NCBI GenBank assembly: GCA_903859705.1
Contig: CAIONQ010000084.1
Coordinates: 1 to 44,903, forward strand
Origin: an uncultured Chthonomonas sp.
Lineage (GTDB): Bacteria; Armatimonadota; Chthonomonadetes; Chthonomonadales; Chthonomonadaceae
Length of the DNA stretch: 44,903 nt
Direction of reading: 5' to 3'
The notes beneath the pieces were generated by a model that saw only the letters and a list, made by a program, of their open reading frames with translations, had not been told where the DNA came from and ran no database searches. This document shows positions 16,573 to 25,105 of this stretch, one piece after another (the stretch's first letter is position 1; each line of letters begins with the position of its first letter). The position numbers and the translations under genes were made by a program.

Positions 16573-16596
16573 CCCTTTGTTATTCACGGTATAAAA

Positions 16597-16634
16597 CGGG
16601 CTGTGCATCTGATATAGATGGACAGCCCGATTTT
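16597..16634. terminator. Bidirectional terminator between hppA and rsmG
   Basis: CGGGCTGT-G-CATCT (16597-16610) pairs with AGATG-G-ACAGCCCG (16616-16629). ATTTTT follows on the plus strand and GTTTTAT on the minus strand, so it can end both convergent transcripts. Confidence 0.85.
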
Positions 16635-16648
16635 TCATTAATTATATA

Positions 16649-17347
16649 CTATCGCTTGCGATTGGGCCGGAGTGTGCTGGCTGGTTTTCGGCGAATAATT
16701 GCAAACAGCCTTACTATATCTGTGCCTGGTAAAACTGCCCTTTCGCAATCTTCGAGGGTACCTCCGAGCTTCTTAATCTCTGGTTCTGCGTCCCGGATCT
16801 CGTTTATGGCATCAACGGACTTATAGGCTACGGCACTTCCTCCCGAGCGAACATAGGGAAGAAGCCATGCTGCCACCTTATCGGTGCTGGCAAGCGCTCG
16901 CGCTACCACCAGATCAAATGTGCCGTATAGCGGCCGTTGAGATGGATCTTCGGCACGCGCATGCATGATGTATGCGTTGTTGACGCCTATCTCGGTGAGG
17001 ATAGAGTCAACAATCCTCAGTCGTTTCAATGTGGAATCCAACAGGCACACCGAAACCTGTGGAAATGCAATTGCGAGAATTGCGCCTGGAAATCCAGCCC
17101 CGGTACCAACATCCAGAACTCGCCATCCATCCGTAAAATTAACACATGACGCGATAGCAAGAGAATCCAGAAGATGGAGGTTTACGGCTTCTTCTCGTGG
17201 TACACGGGTAAGATTTATGTATTCGTTTGCCTCGTAAATGGCGCTGGTATATTTGAGCATCTGTTCAGCTTGAAGTTCCGTAAGGATAACCCCAAGTGTC
17301 TTCGCGCCGGTTATCAGCGTATTTAGCTCGGCATTTTCGTCAATCAT
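16649..17347 (-). CDS. rsmG: 16S rRNA (guanine-527-N7)-methyltransferase
   Basis: This SAM enzyme makes m7G527 in the small ribosomal subunit; its loss gives low-level streptomycin resistance in other bacteria. The 232-residue chain has the RsmG layout: YINLTRV near 43, HLLDSLAI at 58-65, the SAM loop VLDVGTGAGFPG (77-88), VCLLDSTLKR, and the catalytic-area FDLVVARALA. Its start overlaps the stop of the glycosyltransferase by ATGA. It is the last gene of the cdaA operon. Confidence 0.96.
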   Translation of the reverse strand: MIDENAELNTLITGAKTLGVILTELQAEQMLKYTSAIYEANEYINLTRVPREEAVNLHLLDSLAIASCVNFTDGWRVLDVGTGAGFPGAILAIAFPQVSVCLLDSTLKRLRIVDSILTEIGVNNAYIMHARAEDPSQRPLYGTFDLVVARALASTDKVAAWLLPYVRSGGSAVAYKSVDAINEIRDAEPEIKKLGGTLEDCERAVLPGTDIVRLFAIIRRKPASTLRPNRKR

Positions 17348-18483
17348 TGTTGCTTACCGCCATTGGCTTTGTTGTGATTTTGCATTACACCGTAATAAAC
17401 GCTGATGGTTGCAGATATCTGCTTATTGAGGCTGCACTCTCTGTGAACATACTCGAACGCAGCGGTACTCAAAGTCTCCTTCAAACTATCGTCCGCTAAT
17501 AGTTCTTGAAGTTTTTGAATAAGCGCCGCTTGATCGCCAGCCGGAACTTGCACTGCCCGCTTGCCATCTGCAGTTGTTTCTTTAAGGCCGCCGGCATCGG
17601 ATGCTAATACTGGAATTCCACATGCCATGGCCTCCAGGACGGTAATGCCCTGACCTTCCTCGAGAGATGGAACGCATACGAGCGTACAAATCTTCATAAT
17701 GGCCGCCACATCCTCACGATAGCCAAGAAACTTGATTCTGTTGTTGTTTGCAGCAAGCTCGATCAGCTGCGGCTTTTGAGGGCCATCTCCTACAATTACC
17801 AGATACTGTTCCGAACCAGGTAGCGATTGAAAAGCTCGGATGAGGTTGTCGGCTCCTTTTTCAGGCGACAATCTGCCGACAAATCCTATAACGTTTGCAC
17901 TTTCTGATATTCCGAATGCAGACCTACTGACGCTGGGAGCGGATGTGTAAGCATCTAGGTCTATGCCATTTGGAATTACAGAAACCTTTTCTGCTGTAAT
18001 CCCAATTTCGACCAGTGCAGACTTAACTGCCTGGCTTACGGCAATAATAGCGGAAGCTCTGTTGCCGATTAAACGGAGTATAGTGCGGTGTAGTGTGCCA
18101 AGGCGCGCTGCGGGCGGAAGATTGTGTGCGGTGAAAATGGATGGCAATCCGGCTCTATGTGCAGCCAGGCACCCAATGAGGGCAGCCCTAAGACCATGTG
18201 CATGAACGAGCGTATTTTTTTGGGGAAGTTGCCTTGTAAGGCTCGAGATTAGCTTCAAATCTTGCAGCGGGCGCGTAGATGCGGATATCTCCAGGTTAAC
18301 GCGCTGGATGTTTAGTTGATCTGCACCAGAATCCAGAACGAAAGGTGCCGGGGCATATAAGACGTTACTAATGCCCCGCACAACTGTTTCTCGCAGAAGT
18401 AGAGATACGTGGCGCCTAATACCACCCTGCGCCGGGCGAACCACTTGCGCAACCGTGAGTGGTGGTTTATTCGCGGTATCCAT
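17344..18483 (-). CDS. GT4-family glycosyltransferase
   Basis: The 379-residue protein has a GT-B fold. The N-terminal half includes the glycine-rich acceptor loop PAQGGIRRHVSLLLRE (17-32) and VHAHGLRAALIG. The C-terminal half has IPNGIDLDAY, IGFVGRLSPEKGADNLIRAF and the E-x7-E nucleotide-sugar motif in PSLEEGQGITVLEAMACG. The enzyme most resembles those that build exopolysaccharide, lipopolysaccharide or teichoic-type polymers; donor and acceptor are not readable. It is 5 bases after moxR and ATGA-coupled to rsmG, so it is expressed with the c-di-AMP/MoxR genes. No classical Shine-Dalgarno is seen, consistent with coupled translation. Confidence 0.9.
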   Translation of the reverse strand: MDTANKPPLTVAQVVRPAQGGIRRHVSLLLRETVVRGISNVLYAPAPFVLDSGADQLNIQRVNLEISASTRPLQDLKLISSLTRQLPQKNTLVHAHGLRAALIGCLAAHRAGLPSIFTAHNLPPAARLGTLHRTILRLIGNRASAIIAVSQAVKSALVEIGITAEKVSVIPNGIDLDAYTSAPSVSRSAFGISESANVIGFVGRLSPEKGADNLIRAFQSLPGSEQYLVIVGDGPQKPQLIELAANNNRIKFLGYREDVAAIMKICTLVCVPSLEEGQGITVLEAMACGIPVLASDAGGLKETTADGKRAVQVPAGDQAALIQKLQELLADDSLKETLSTAAFEYVHRECSLNKQISATISVYYGVMQNHNKANGGKQQ

Positions 18484-18488
18484 GGTTA

Positions 18489-19616
18489 TTATCTGGGTAC
18501 TTGCACAGATTGCAGAGCCAGATCCAGAACGCGCTCGATGGTGAAACCTTCCCGATCCGATTCTGGATTAACTATCAGCCTGTGAGATAGCACGGATGGG
18601 CACATATCTCGTACATCATCCGGAGTAACAAAGGCACGACCGCGGGAAGCTGCCAGCACGCGGGATGTTAGCAGGAGCGTGATGCCTGCGCGTGGGCTGG
18701 CGCCAAGCAGAACATGGCGGCTTGTTCGCGTTGCCCGGCAAATATCCAGGATGTATTTAAGAACTGAGTTTTCAACTCTGATCTGCTCAATTTCTGCTCT
18801 GCACGCCTCGAGTTGCCCGGGTTGGATAACGGCACTAATTTCGATGGCATCCAGACTTTGTGCCCGGAAGCCTTCCTTAACGCGCCGCAACAGTTCAAAC
18901 TCCTGCTGCTCATCCGGGTAATCCAGATTGATCTTAATCATAAAGCGATCCAGCTGAGCTTCTGGCAGAGGATAGGTGCCCTCGTACTCAATAGGGTTTT
19001 GCGTTGCACATACTAGAAATGGTGAAGGCAATGTGTGCTGGATACCATCGATGGTTACACGGCGTTCTTCCATAGCCTCCAAAAGTGCAGATTGCGTTTT
19101 GGGGGGCGTTCGGTTGATTTCATCTGCAAGGACGAGGCCTGCAAAGATAGGGCCGGGCCGGAAGTGAAAATCCTGAGATTTTGGATCGAATACGCTTGTG
19201 CCAAGAATGTCTGAAGGCATCATATCTGGCGTAAACTGGATGCGTGCAAAGCTGGTATCAAACACACGGGCCATGGTACGAACAGACAGAGTTTTTGCGA
19301 GGCCTGGCACGCCCTCCAGCAGAATGTGCCCGCCTGCGATAATGGCAACAAACATCTGCTCGATGAGCTTATCCTGACCAACAATTACGCGATGCATTTC
19401 AGATACAACGCTTGCGTGAAGATCCCGGCAAACTGTAGGTGCCCACGTTGCAGGTACCAGTGGCTCTGGCAGCGGTGGCAGCACAGCGGCAGAAGGCACG
19501 GTGGGCACTGCCAGAACGGGGAGAGCTGGCGGTGGCGGTACGCCGGGAGCAAAAGCAACGGTTGGAGCAGGCGTTTCAGTTGCCTCTGGAATGGGCGTGT
19601 TATCTGTGTCCGACAA
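18489..19616 (-). CDS. MoxR-type AAA+ ATPase with a Pro/Ala-rich N-terminal tail
   Basis: MoxR ATPases act as chaperones for membrane or metal-containing complexes, usually with DUF58/VWA partners. The AAA+ module (about 65-330) has Walker A GVPGLAKT (102-109), Walker B LVLADEIN (161-168), and the MoxR-specific IQFTPDMMPSDILGT. ATQNPIEYEGTYPLPEAQLDRF holds sensor 1. Residues 5-58 form an unusual Pro/Ala/Val-rich tail that the second MoxR in this window lacks. The start is TTG with AAGGG at 9 bases, and it overlaps the DUF4350 gene by 17 bases. Confidence 0.95.
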   Translation of the reverse strand: MSDTDNTPIPEATETPAPTVAFAPGVPPPPALPVLAVPTVPSAAVLPPLPEPLVPATWAPTVCRDLHASVVSEMHRVIVGQDKLIEQMFVAIIAGGHILLEGVPGLAKTLSVRTMARVFDTSFARIQFTPDMMPSDILGTSVFDPKSQDFHFRPGPIFAGLVLADEINRTPPKTQSALLEAMEERRVTIDGIQHTLPSPFLVCATQNPIEYEGTYPLPEAQLDRFMIKINLDYPDEQQEFELLRRVKEGFRAQSLDAIEISAVIQPGQLEACRAEIEQIRVENSVLKYILDICRATRTSRHVLLGASPRAGITLLLTSRVLAASRGRAFVTPDDVRDMCPSVLSHRLIVNPESDREGFTIERVLDLALQSVQVPR

Positions 19617-20826
19617 GGCCTGTATCCCTTCTAAACTGATCTGTGAGCGAACTGATCTCTACAAGTTCTGATTCCGAAACGGCACCACCATTCTCGGCAA
19701 CACTGCATCGAGTAATTATACTTTGCAATGTATCCGAGTAGGGGATGTACTCTTCTGTTTTGCGGGCAAGCTGAAGCAGCTCATCTGGGCTGGTATCCGC
19801 GGTTACGTGTAGCTTAAGGCGCAGATCTGTAATAAGGGCTATATAGATGGCCCGCAAGGCTAGCCCGTATGCACCCGATCTCTGGTACAGATGCGCCATT
19901 GAGCGCACATGATCCATGGCTTTCCGCGGAACCTCAGGCGGTTCGACTGGCGGAATGGATCTTGTTACAGAACCGGCCAATAGAACTCCGCACAACAGAG
20001 TTACCAGCCCAAGTATCCACTTTACCGGCACGGGTAGTAGCGCGTATAACCTTGAGCCGGGACCAGATACATCCGTAGCAAATCCGATGCCATGGTGGTA
20101 TTCGTCAAACGCAATGCTTTGCTGGTTTTTCGGGTCTGCTGATTTTGCCATGTTAACGAGGAATACGGCATTGTCTGCCTGGCCGATGCCTGAATTGGTA
20201 ACCAGCAGCTCATCAGCTAAGATGATGACGCGCCCTTTACCTATCTTCTTATCGATAGCGATAGCACCGGCTGCATCTTTGAACAGCACCGTATAAATGT
20301 GTGGATCGAATCCAGCCAAACGAACAGAGCTGGAAACGCTGATGGTGTTGACACCATGTGTAAGGTCCGACTGGACCACTGGTGTCACCTGGAAAGGCTT
20401 AGTTTCCTTAACCTTGATGACAATTACGTCGCCAGCGATATGATCCTGGCTATCTGCTGGTTGAGGTTGGTCACTCGTGCCGATAATCAGAGTACCGCCG
20501 CCCTGAATCCATTTAAGCAAATCACGAACTTCCTGCTGATCCGGGTTACGCTCAAACGGTTGAAACGAGAACAGAACTCGTGATTCGGAATGTACAGTGT
20601 TCCAGGAAGAGGTTAATTGCCGAACAGGATATCCGAGATTCTTTAGCAGGGTGTAACCTGCACCTGCACCTGTTTGCGATTTATCAACGGTACTTGGCTG
20701 GCCTGCAGCGCTGGCATATTGCCCATAGATCTCCAGGCGAAATGCTGTAACCATGTAGACCAGTAGCATTAAGGCGAGCGCGACAGGGTACTTCCAGCTG
20801 GTTGCGGTGCGAGAGGAATTATTCAT
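19600..20826 (-). CDS. DUF4350-domain membrane protein
   Basis: The protein has 408 residues. A membrane helix lies near 15-33, then an extracytoplasmic DUF4350 domain with the family pattern SQTGAGAGYTLLKNLGYPV near 50-68 and LLKWIQGGGTLIIGT near 125-138. A second helix near 265-285 (ILGLVTLLCGVLLAGS) precedes a cytoplasmic C-terminal region with AHLYQRSGAYGLALR. DUF4350 proteins recur next to MoxR, DUF4129 and DUF58 genes; their molecular function is not established. The start ATG has GGGAG at about 7 bases, and the gene overlaps its neighbours on both sides (8 and 17 bases). Confidence 0.9.
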   Translation of the reverse strand: MNNSSRTATSWKYPVALALMLLVYMVTAFRLEIYGQYASAAGQPSTVDKSQTGAGAGYTLLKNLGYPVRQLTSSWNTVHSESRVLFSFQPFERNPDQQEVRDLLKWIQGGGTLIIGTSDQPQPADSQDHIAGDVIVIKVKETKPFQVTPVVQSDLTHGVNTISVSSSVRLAGFDPHIYTVLFKDAAGAIAIDKKIGKGRVIILADELLVTNSGIGQADNAVFLVNMAKSADPKNQQSIAFDEYHHGIGFATDVSGPGSRLYALLPVPVKWILGLVTLLCGVLLAGSVTRSIPPVEPPEVPRKAMDHVRSMAHLYQRSGAYGLALRAIYIALITDLRLKLHVTADTSPDELLQLARKTEEYIPYSDTLQSIITRCSVAENGGAVSESELVEISSLTDQFRRDTGLVGHR

Positions 20827-21700
20827 TTCCTATCTCTCCCAACTGTACCTTCGTGTTCTGTATCGCTGTTTCTATACCTGTGCCGAGCAACTGCATTGAT
20901 TGGTAAGTGTTTGATACACCTTCTAGCTCGCCATACCATACCGCTTCGTACATTTGCACCATGGTTTCGAAGGATCCGGCTATGAGAGTATTGCGCGTGG
21001 ATAGTGTTGCCGTGAGCCCGCGGTTTGTTTGTGATGGCTGAAATTCAAGAATACTGCGGCGATCCAACAAGCAGATCATTCGCAGAAACAGTGCGCGAAT
21101 TGCGCGCCGGTACTCGGCATTGGCTGCAAACCCTGCGGCGATACTGGCCCATTCTTCTGGTGATTTTGAAAGAGCCTCGATTACCAGCTCATCATCCAGC
21201 GTTCCTTCTGCGATTTGGGAAGCCGCGGCCGTCCTCTTCTTTCCGCGTGGGTTCTTGAAGTAACGCCACAAAAAGAAAAGAATGGCAGCTGTGCAAATAA
21301 CGAGAAACAGAATAATGAAGAGGTTGCCCGATCCCTTTACTCCCCGCAGGCCACCAAACAGGCGCTGTATCTTTCCATACAGGTTCTGTATCCAGCGCTT
21401 TACGGCTTCATAGTTTTTGCGCAGCGTCTCTGTATAGCTCTTGATCTTTTTGCTTAGATCAGATTCTGAATTCGAGTTCTCTTTATATTCGGAAGAAGAG
21501 AGAATAGACTTGATCTCACTTTTCACTCTGGCAGTTTCGGCATCCTGTGTGGGTTGTGCGGTGGGCGCAGTGTTATGCTCCCCTGCGAATACCGGCGGAG
21601 ATTTTTTTACCTGTTGGGCTGTGGCTGACGTGAAATAGCCAACGAGTGAGCACTGCATCACGACGCAGAGCACAAACAGCCTGAGAGCTTTGATAATCAA
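20819..21700 (-). CDS. DUF4129-domain exported membrane protein
   Basis: The start is TTG 21700: it has a perfect AGGAGG 7 bases upstream and overlaps the previous stop as TTGA. That gives 293 residues with a signal peptide ending ATAQQ near residue 30. A charged region (about 30-125) may be helical, and one membrane helix follows (LFIILFLVICTAAILFFLW). The cytoplasmic DUF4129 domain holds YRRAIRALFLRMICLLDRR and LEFQPSQTNRGL. DUF4129 domains occur at the C-terminus of TgpA-like transglutaminases or as separate proteins beside MoxR; here it is separate. Confidence 0.88.
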   Translation of the reverse strand: MIIKALRLFVLCVVMQCSLVGYFTSATAQQVKKSPPVFAGEHNTAPTAQPTQDAETARVKSEIKSILSSSEYKENSNSESDLSKKIKSYTETLRKNYEAVKRWIQNLYGKIQRLFGGLRGVKGSGNLFIILFLVICTAAILFFLWRYFKNPRGKKRTAAASQIAEGTLDDELVIEALSKSPEEWASIAAGFAANAEYRRAIRALFLRMICLLDRRSILEFQPSQTNRGLTATLSTRNTLIAGSFETMVQMYEAVWYGELEGVSNTYQSMQLLGTGIETAIQNTKVQLGEIGNE

Positions 21701-22701
21701 CTCTGTGCCTCCTGTGCCAGGAGGATGCGAATATCGAGGGCCTCGCGAGACATTCGAGCATTGAAGTACAGCCGAGCAATAAACACCATCCAATAGGTTT
21801 GGACAGTGCATGAGACAAGTGCAGCTGCAGCTGAGCCCGCCACAAATAGCATTTGTGGTGAAAAGCCACTCATACCGATTACGGTATTAATTCCAGCAGA
21901 TAGTCCGATCTGCAACAGGATGATGGTGAACGGCAGTATGGAAACGATGCCACCTGCGCGTGCACACTTAGCAAGCTGAGCTGATCTATTCGGCGCTTCC
22001 AGAGCATCCAGTTTTTCAAGCACGGCTGCAGGTACAGAAAACAGAAATGTTCTGCTCAAGAAGTATGTGGTTACAAAGTAGGGAACCACTACGCACACAA
22101 GCACTATTACTGTACCAAGTGCTGGAGGAACAAGCCCATCCGTTACAACGCTTACTGCTGTGAGCGCAATCATCAGCAAGACCGCAACCACGATCATTAC
22201 AATCAGTGACCCGGTAAGAACTACCAGTGTGCACAACATGCCAAGAATGCTGCAGGCAAGCACTGAAAATGCACGCCTAGAGAGAGCCAACAGAGAGCCG
22301 GCTACCGACATCTGGCGCCCAGCCAGGATATCGGCAACTATAACACATGTGGCTCCGCTAGCGAGCAACGGAATGAAGAGACCAATTAAGCCAGGAATTG
22401 CATTTGTGGGGCTACCAACAAAAATGTAGCCAATAGCGAGATAGATTGCGGTAAGAGCATCTGCGTTGTCCCCCTGGGCTTGCAGATCTGCCAAAGCTGG
22501 GTTCAGCCATCGCAATTGGATCAGCGTGAGCAGCAGATGTGTTGGCAGCATTAACAATGCCGTTGGGAGTATTAGTACAAAGAAGTAGCGCTTTAAGAGG
22601 TCAAAGGCGTCATCCAATACCGAAGTTATCGATTGAGGAGTCGGAATTGGTACGCCTCTGGCTGCACTCTCATTTGTTTGTGTTGCGTTGTTGAGCGCCA
22701 A
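21697..22701 (-). CDS. Polytopic membrane protein of unknown function
   Basis: The 334-residue protein has a short polar start, a conserved-looking VLDDAFDLLKRYFFVLIL near 29-46, and about six membrane helices, ending in a basic/acidic tail (LDIRILLAQEAQS). The layout resembles the 'glycerophosphoryl diester phosphodiesterase membrane domain' and DUF-type proteins that precede DUF4129 genes in several phyla; I cannot name the family with certainty. The start is TTG 22701 with AAGGG at 6 bases. It sits 20 bases after cdaR and overlaps the DUF4129 gene by 4 bases, so a role in the same membrane complex is plausible. Confidence 0.8.
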   Translation of the reverse strand: MALNNATQTNESAARGVPIPTPQSITSVLDDAFDLLKRYFFVLILPTALLMLPTHLLLTLIQLRWLNPALADLQAQGDNADALTAIYLAIGYIFVGSPTNAIPGLIGLFIPLLASGATCVIVADILAGRQMSVAGSLLALSRRAFSVLACSILGMLCTLVVLTGSLIVMIVVAVLLMIALTAVSVVTDGLVPPALGTVIVLVCVVVPYFVTTYFLSRTFLFSVPAAVLEKLDALEAPNRSAQLAKCARAGGIVSILPFTIILLQIGLSAGINTVIGMSGFSPQMLFVAGSAAAALVSCTVQTYWMVFIARLYFNARMSREALDIRILLAQEAQS

Positions 22702-22721
22702 AAAATTCCCTTTAGTGCCAG

Positions 22722-23795
22722 TTATTGCAGTGGTTGGCTGGCTGGCGGACCGGGTGGCTGTGTTACACTGCCACCTTGCTTTTCAACCGTTATTCTCACA
22801 GTAACCCGTGATATTGGGCTGCCGTTTGCATCTTTTAGCAACACTCCGCGGGGCACAACCAGCGGCACAAGTATTACCTGGCTTCCCACCATTTCATGTA
22901 CATCTATTTCCTCTGTGGCCAGAGTGGAAAGTGTATCTATAATTTCAGGGCGGCCAGTTGCTCGAACCTGGTTCGGATCTGCGGCAACATGTGTTATTCG
23001 GTATCCGGGAGGCGGCTGATCGTTGAATATTGGGCTTATGCTCAATATTCGTGAGTAAGGGTCTTCCAGGATTGGCACGGTAACGTGGGCTTTTGGTACT
23101 TCCAGCACAATGCCCTCTACCACATTGTTGTTGGCATCTCTGGCTGCCAGCGGGAAGTCGTTATCAATCCCTCCACCGGGTTCCAGGGAGTTAGAGTCGG
23201 CAACAATCTGTGTGACCCTCTTGATCCGGTCTATTCTGCCAGTGATGCGGATTCGGGATGGTCGAATGGATGCCGGTCCATAATGATAGCCTACGCGGGC
23301 TGCCTGAGGGAAGTGGGCTTCAACCGCAATATCTCTAGATCGTTGCGGAAACACCTGAACTTCCATCCTCTGCAACGGCCAGGGATCATATGAGAGAAGC
23401 AGTTGCATTTCATGAGAGAGGCGCACATCGTAATGTAGTTTGATCTTTTGTGTGCTCACTACGTCCGTAGGCACATTTCGTAAGTCCCCAATCACGCGTA
23501 TATCCGAGTCTTTCATGAGTTCCAGCACAGGCTGTGGGCCTGTGACGGCAACCTTAATTTGAGGTTGATCTGCCTCTACCGAGACATCGGACGTTTGCCC
23601 TTCAAACGAAACCGGGATAAGAAACTGGCGTGTAATGGTTGGGTTGCGCTCTTGCTGAACGTAGAAGTAAAGCAGAATTGCCGTGCACAGAGACAGGCAT
23701 TTCAAGAAGAAGTTGCGCCTTATGCGATGCAGAAGGGCCACCTTTTGCTTGCTTAGCACTTCTTTACCTGTATTGTAGTGGTTACTCAGGCTCAC
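22722..23795 (-). CDS. cdaR: YbbR-domain protein, probable regulator of diadenylate cyclase
   Basis: The protein has 357 residues with one N-terminal membrane helix (FFLKCLSLCTAILLYFYV, about 29-46), followed by extracytoplasmic YbbR repeats. These open with the typical PVSFEGQTSDVSVEADQPQIKVAVTGP-like pattern and repeat as VEVQVF... and AHVTVPI.... The C-terminus is Pro-rich. In Firmicutes CdaR binds CdaA and tunes c-di-AMP synthesis; the adjacent cdaA supports the same role here. The listed start is GTG; a second in-frame GTG at 23759 has AGG at 7 bases and may be the true start. Confidence 0.9.
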   Translation of the reverse strand: MSLSNHYNTGKEVLSKQKVALLHRIRRNFFLKCLSLCTAILLYFYVQQERNPTITRQFLIPVSFEGQTSDVSVEADQPQIKVAVTGPQPVLELMKDSDIRVIGDLRNVPTDVVSTQKIKLHYDVRLSHEMQLLLSYDPWPLQRMEVQVFPQRSRDIAVEAHFPQAARVGYHYGPASIRPSRIRITGRIDRIKRVTQIVADSNSLEPGGGIDNDFPLAARDANNNVVEGIVLEVPKAHVTVPILEDPYSRILSISPIFNDQPPPGYRITHVAADPNQVRATGRPEIIDTLSTLATEEIDVHEMVGSQVILVPLVVPRGVLLKDANGSPISRVTVRITVEKQGGSVTQPPGPPASQPLQ

Positions 23796-23821
23796 GTGCG
23801 TTTCAGGTCTCTTCTCAGCTA

Positions 23822-24637
23822 TCAGGCAGTAGCCTTACGGCGAATCGTAATCTTATCGGATGGTTGAAGGTATTTGTTGAGACGTTCTGTAAGACTTTCG
23901 GCATTCTGTCCGCGCAGTAACTTACCTTCTACTGCCAGGGAAATAGTGCCAGTTTCTTCGGAAACCACCACAACAACTGCATCGCTGTTTTCAGACATGC
24001 CGAGTGCGGCCTTGTGCCTCGTATGCACAGCCGCGTTGATCTGTGGTCTATCTGTGAGTGGTAGTACGCATCCTGCAGCAATTATGCGGCCATTTCTAAT
24101 CATTACTGCACCATCATGCAGGGCTGTTCCGTTATAAAAAATTGTTTCAAGTAGGTCTCTAGATACTGCTGCATCCAGTGCAACGCCCGTGGAGACTACT
24201 TCATCCAGGCCAGTTTGGCGTTCGAACACAATGAGTGCCCCCACTTTTTTTGAGGAAAGGCTAACTATTGCTGCTGTAACGCTGGAAATAACCTCGCTGA
24301 GATCTTCTCTGGACAGAAAACTGAGCCCCTGGCGCCAGAAGCGTGGGCCAAACTCCTCTAATGCGTGCCGCAGCTCGGGATAAAACAGGATTACGATAGC
24401 CACAGGGCCAAGCGGAACTACGAGATTTAGGAGCCAGTTTAAAGTAAAGAGTCCGAGCTTGCGGCTCAGAAATAGCGCAAGAAAAAGTGTTCCCAGACCA
24501 CCCATGATCTGGAGTGCGCGAGTGCCCCGCGCCAGAAGCAGCAGGCGATATATAAGGTAGGCTACGAGAGAAATATCCAGCAAGCCCACCCAGAGGGATA
24601 CGCCATGTAAAGCGCGCATTGCCTGTTGGATCCCCAT
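23822..24637 (-). CDS. cdaA: Diadenylate cyclase (c-di-AMP synthase)
   Basis: The enzyme makes cyclic di-AMP from two ATP. The 271-residue protein has three N-terminal membrane helices (about 15-85) and a DisA_N catalytic domain (about 105-250). The catalytic DGA motif is at 175-177 in ALHDGAVMI. The second motif reads T206-R-H-K-A, where most CdaA proteins have RHR. In Firmicutes glmM follows cdaA-cdaR, but here the membrane/MoxR genes follow instead. The start is ATG 24637 with GGGAG at 8 bases; an overlapping TTG at 24640 is also possible. Confidence 0.96.
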   Translation of the reverse strand: MGIQQAMRALHGVSLWVGLLDISLVAYLIYRLLLLARGTRALQIMGGLGTLFLALFLSRKLGLFTLNWLLNLVVPLGPVAIVILFYPELRHALEEFGPRFWRQGLSFLSREDLSEVISSVTAAIVSLSSKKVGALIVFERQTGLDEVVSTGVALDAAVSRDLLETIFYNGTALHDGAVMIRNGRIIAAGCVLPLTDRPQINAAVHTRHKAALGMSENSDAVVVVVSEETGTISLAVEGKLLRGQNAESLTERLNKYLQPSDKITIRRKATA

Positions 24638-24774
24638 CAATCTCGCTCCCGGTCGCCGAAGAGGATGGACCAGCCTTCAAAATTGCCCGCTCGCCATTTG
24701 CAGATCCAATTTAATTGGTATGTGCCGATATTTACAAATATCGCAATACTGCAAGAGGGGAGACGACCGAACTG
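24638..24774 (-). promoter_or_regulatory. 5' leader of the cdaA operon with two AT-rich hairpins
   Basis: From the predicted start near 24768 to the cdaA start the RNA is about 130 nt. It can form CGATATTT/AAATATCG (24726-24743) and CCAATT/AATTGG (24706-24718). No known riboswitch consensus was recognised. Confidence 0.4.
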
Positions 24775-24803
24775 AGTATATCACAGGCACTATTTGAGGT
24801 CAA
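24775..24803 (-). promoter_or_regulatory. Promoter of the cdaA...rsmG operon
   Basis: On the minus strand TTGACC (24803-24798), 17 bases, TATACT (24780-24775). It is the only good promoter seen for the eight-gene run down to the terminator at 16597-16634. Confidence 0.8.
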
Positions 24804-24939
24804 GAAAACCAGAGATTTACGCACACGGAACCCCATAAGGCGTGTATTACGTAAGAGCTAAACGTTGGCAAATGGCTGCCTGTGAACCATTTCACGATGC
24901 AACTTACAGGAAGCTATACCGGTATACGCCAAATCAGGG

Positions 24940-24969
24940 TTGACACAACTTCGGCGAATCCGCTATTAT
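24940..24969 (+). promoter_or_regulatory. Promoter of the NlpC/P60 hydrolase gene
   Basis: TTGACA (24940-24945), 18 bases, TATTAT (24964-24969). It diverges from the cdaA promoter with about 140 bases between the two -35 boxes. Confidence 0.8.
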
Positions 24970-24975
24970 CTTGTC

Positions 24976-25105
24976 GTTAACAGACCACGGGTTGAGTTAT
25001 TCTGCAGCCCACTTGGCCTCACCGCAGAGCCGCATACGAGACACTTTATGCCCGCCAGAGTTCGACACGCGGGTGAACGTGTATAGTTCAGGAAGGAACG
25101 CTGCG
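24976..25105 (+). promoter_or_regulatory. About 130-nt structured 5' leader of the NlpC/P60 gene
   Basis: The leader offers competing stems: CCCGC (25051-25055) with GCGGG (25068-25072), ACACG (25065-25069) with CGTGT (25078-25082), and GAAC (25075-25078) with GTTC (25086-25089), the last just before the Shine-Dalgarno AGGAAGGA. It does not match the ydaO (c-di-AMP) riboswitch consensus well. A regulatory role is inferred from length, structure and neighbours. Confidence 0.4.

Noticed and set aside
24940-25105. ydaO-type c-di-AMP riboswitch
   Set aside because: Short similarities (GGCGAATCC, GGGTGAAC, AGGAAGGA) are present, but the first lies in the promoter spacer, the order is wrong and the conserved CCCGNCAGCTAAC block is missing. 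Kept only as an unclassified leader.
24971-25105. N-terminal extension of the NlpC/P60 protein from 24971
   Set aside because: The position is at the -10 box/transcription start of a good promoter and has no Shine-Dalgarno; a signal peptide starts properly at 25106.
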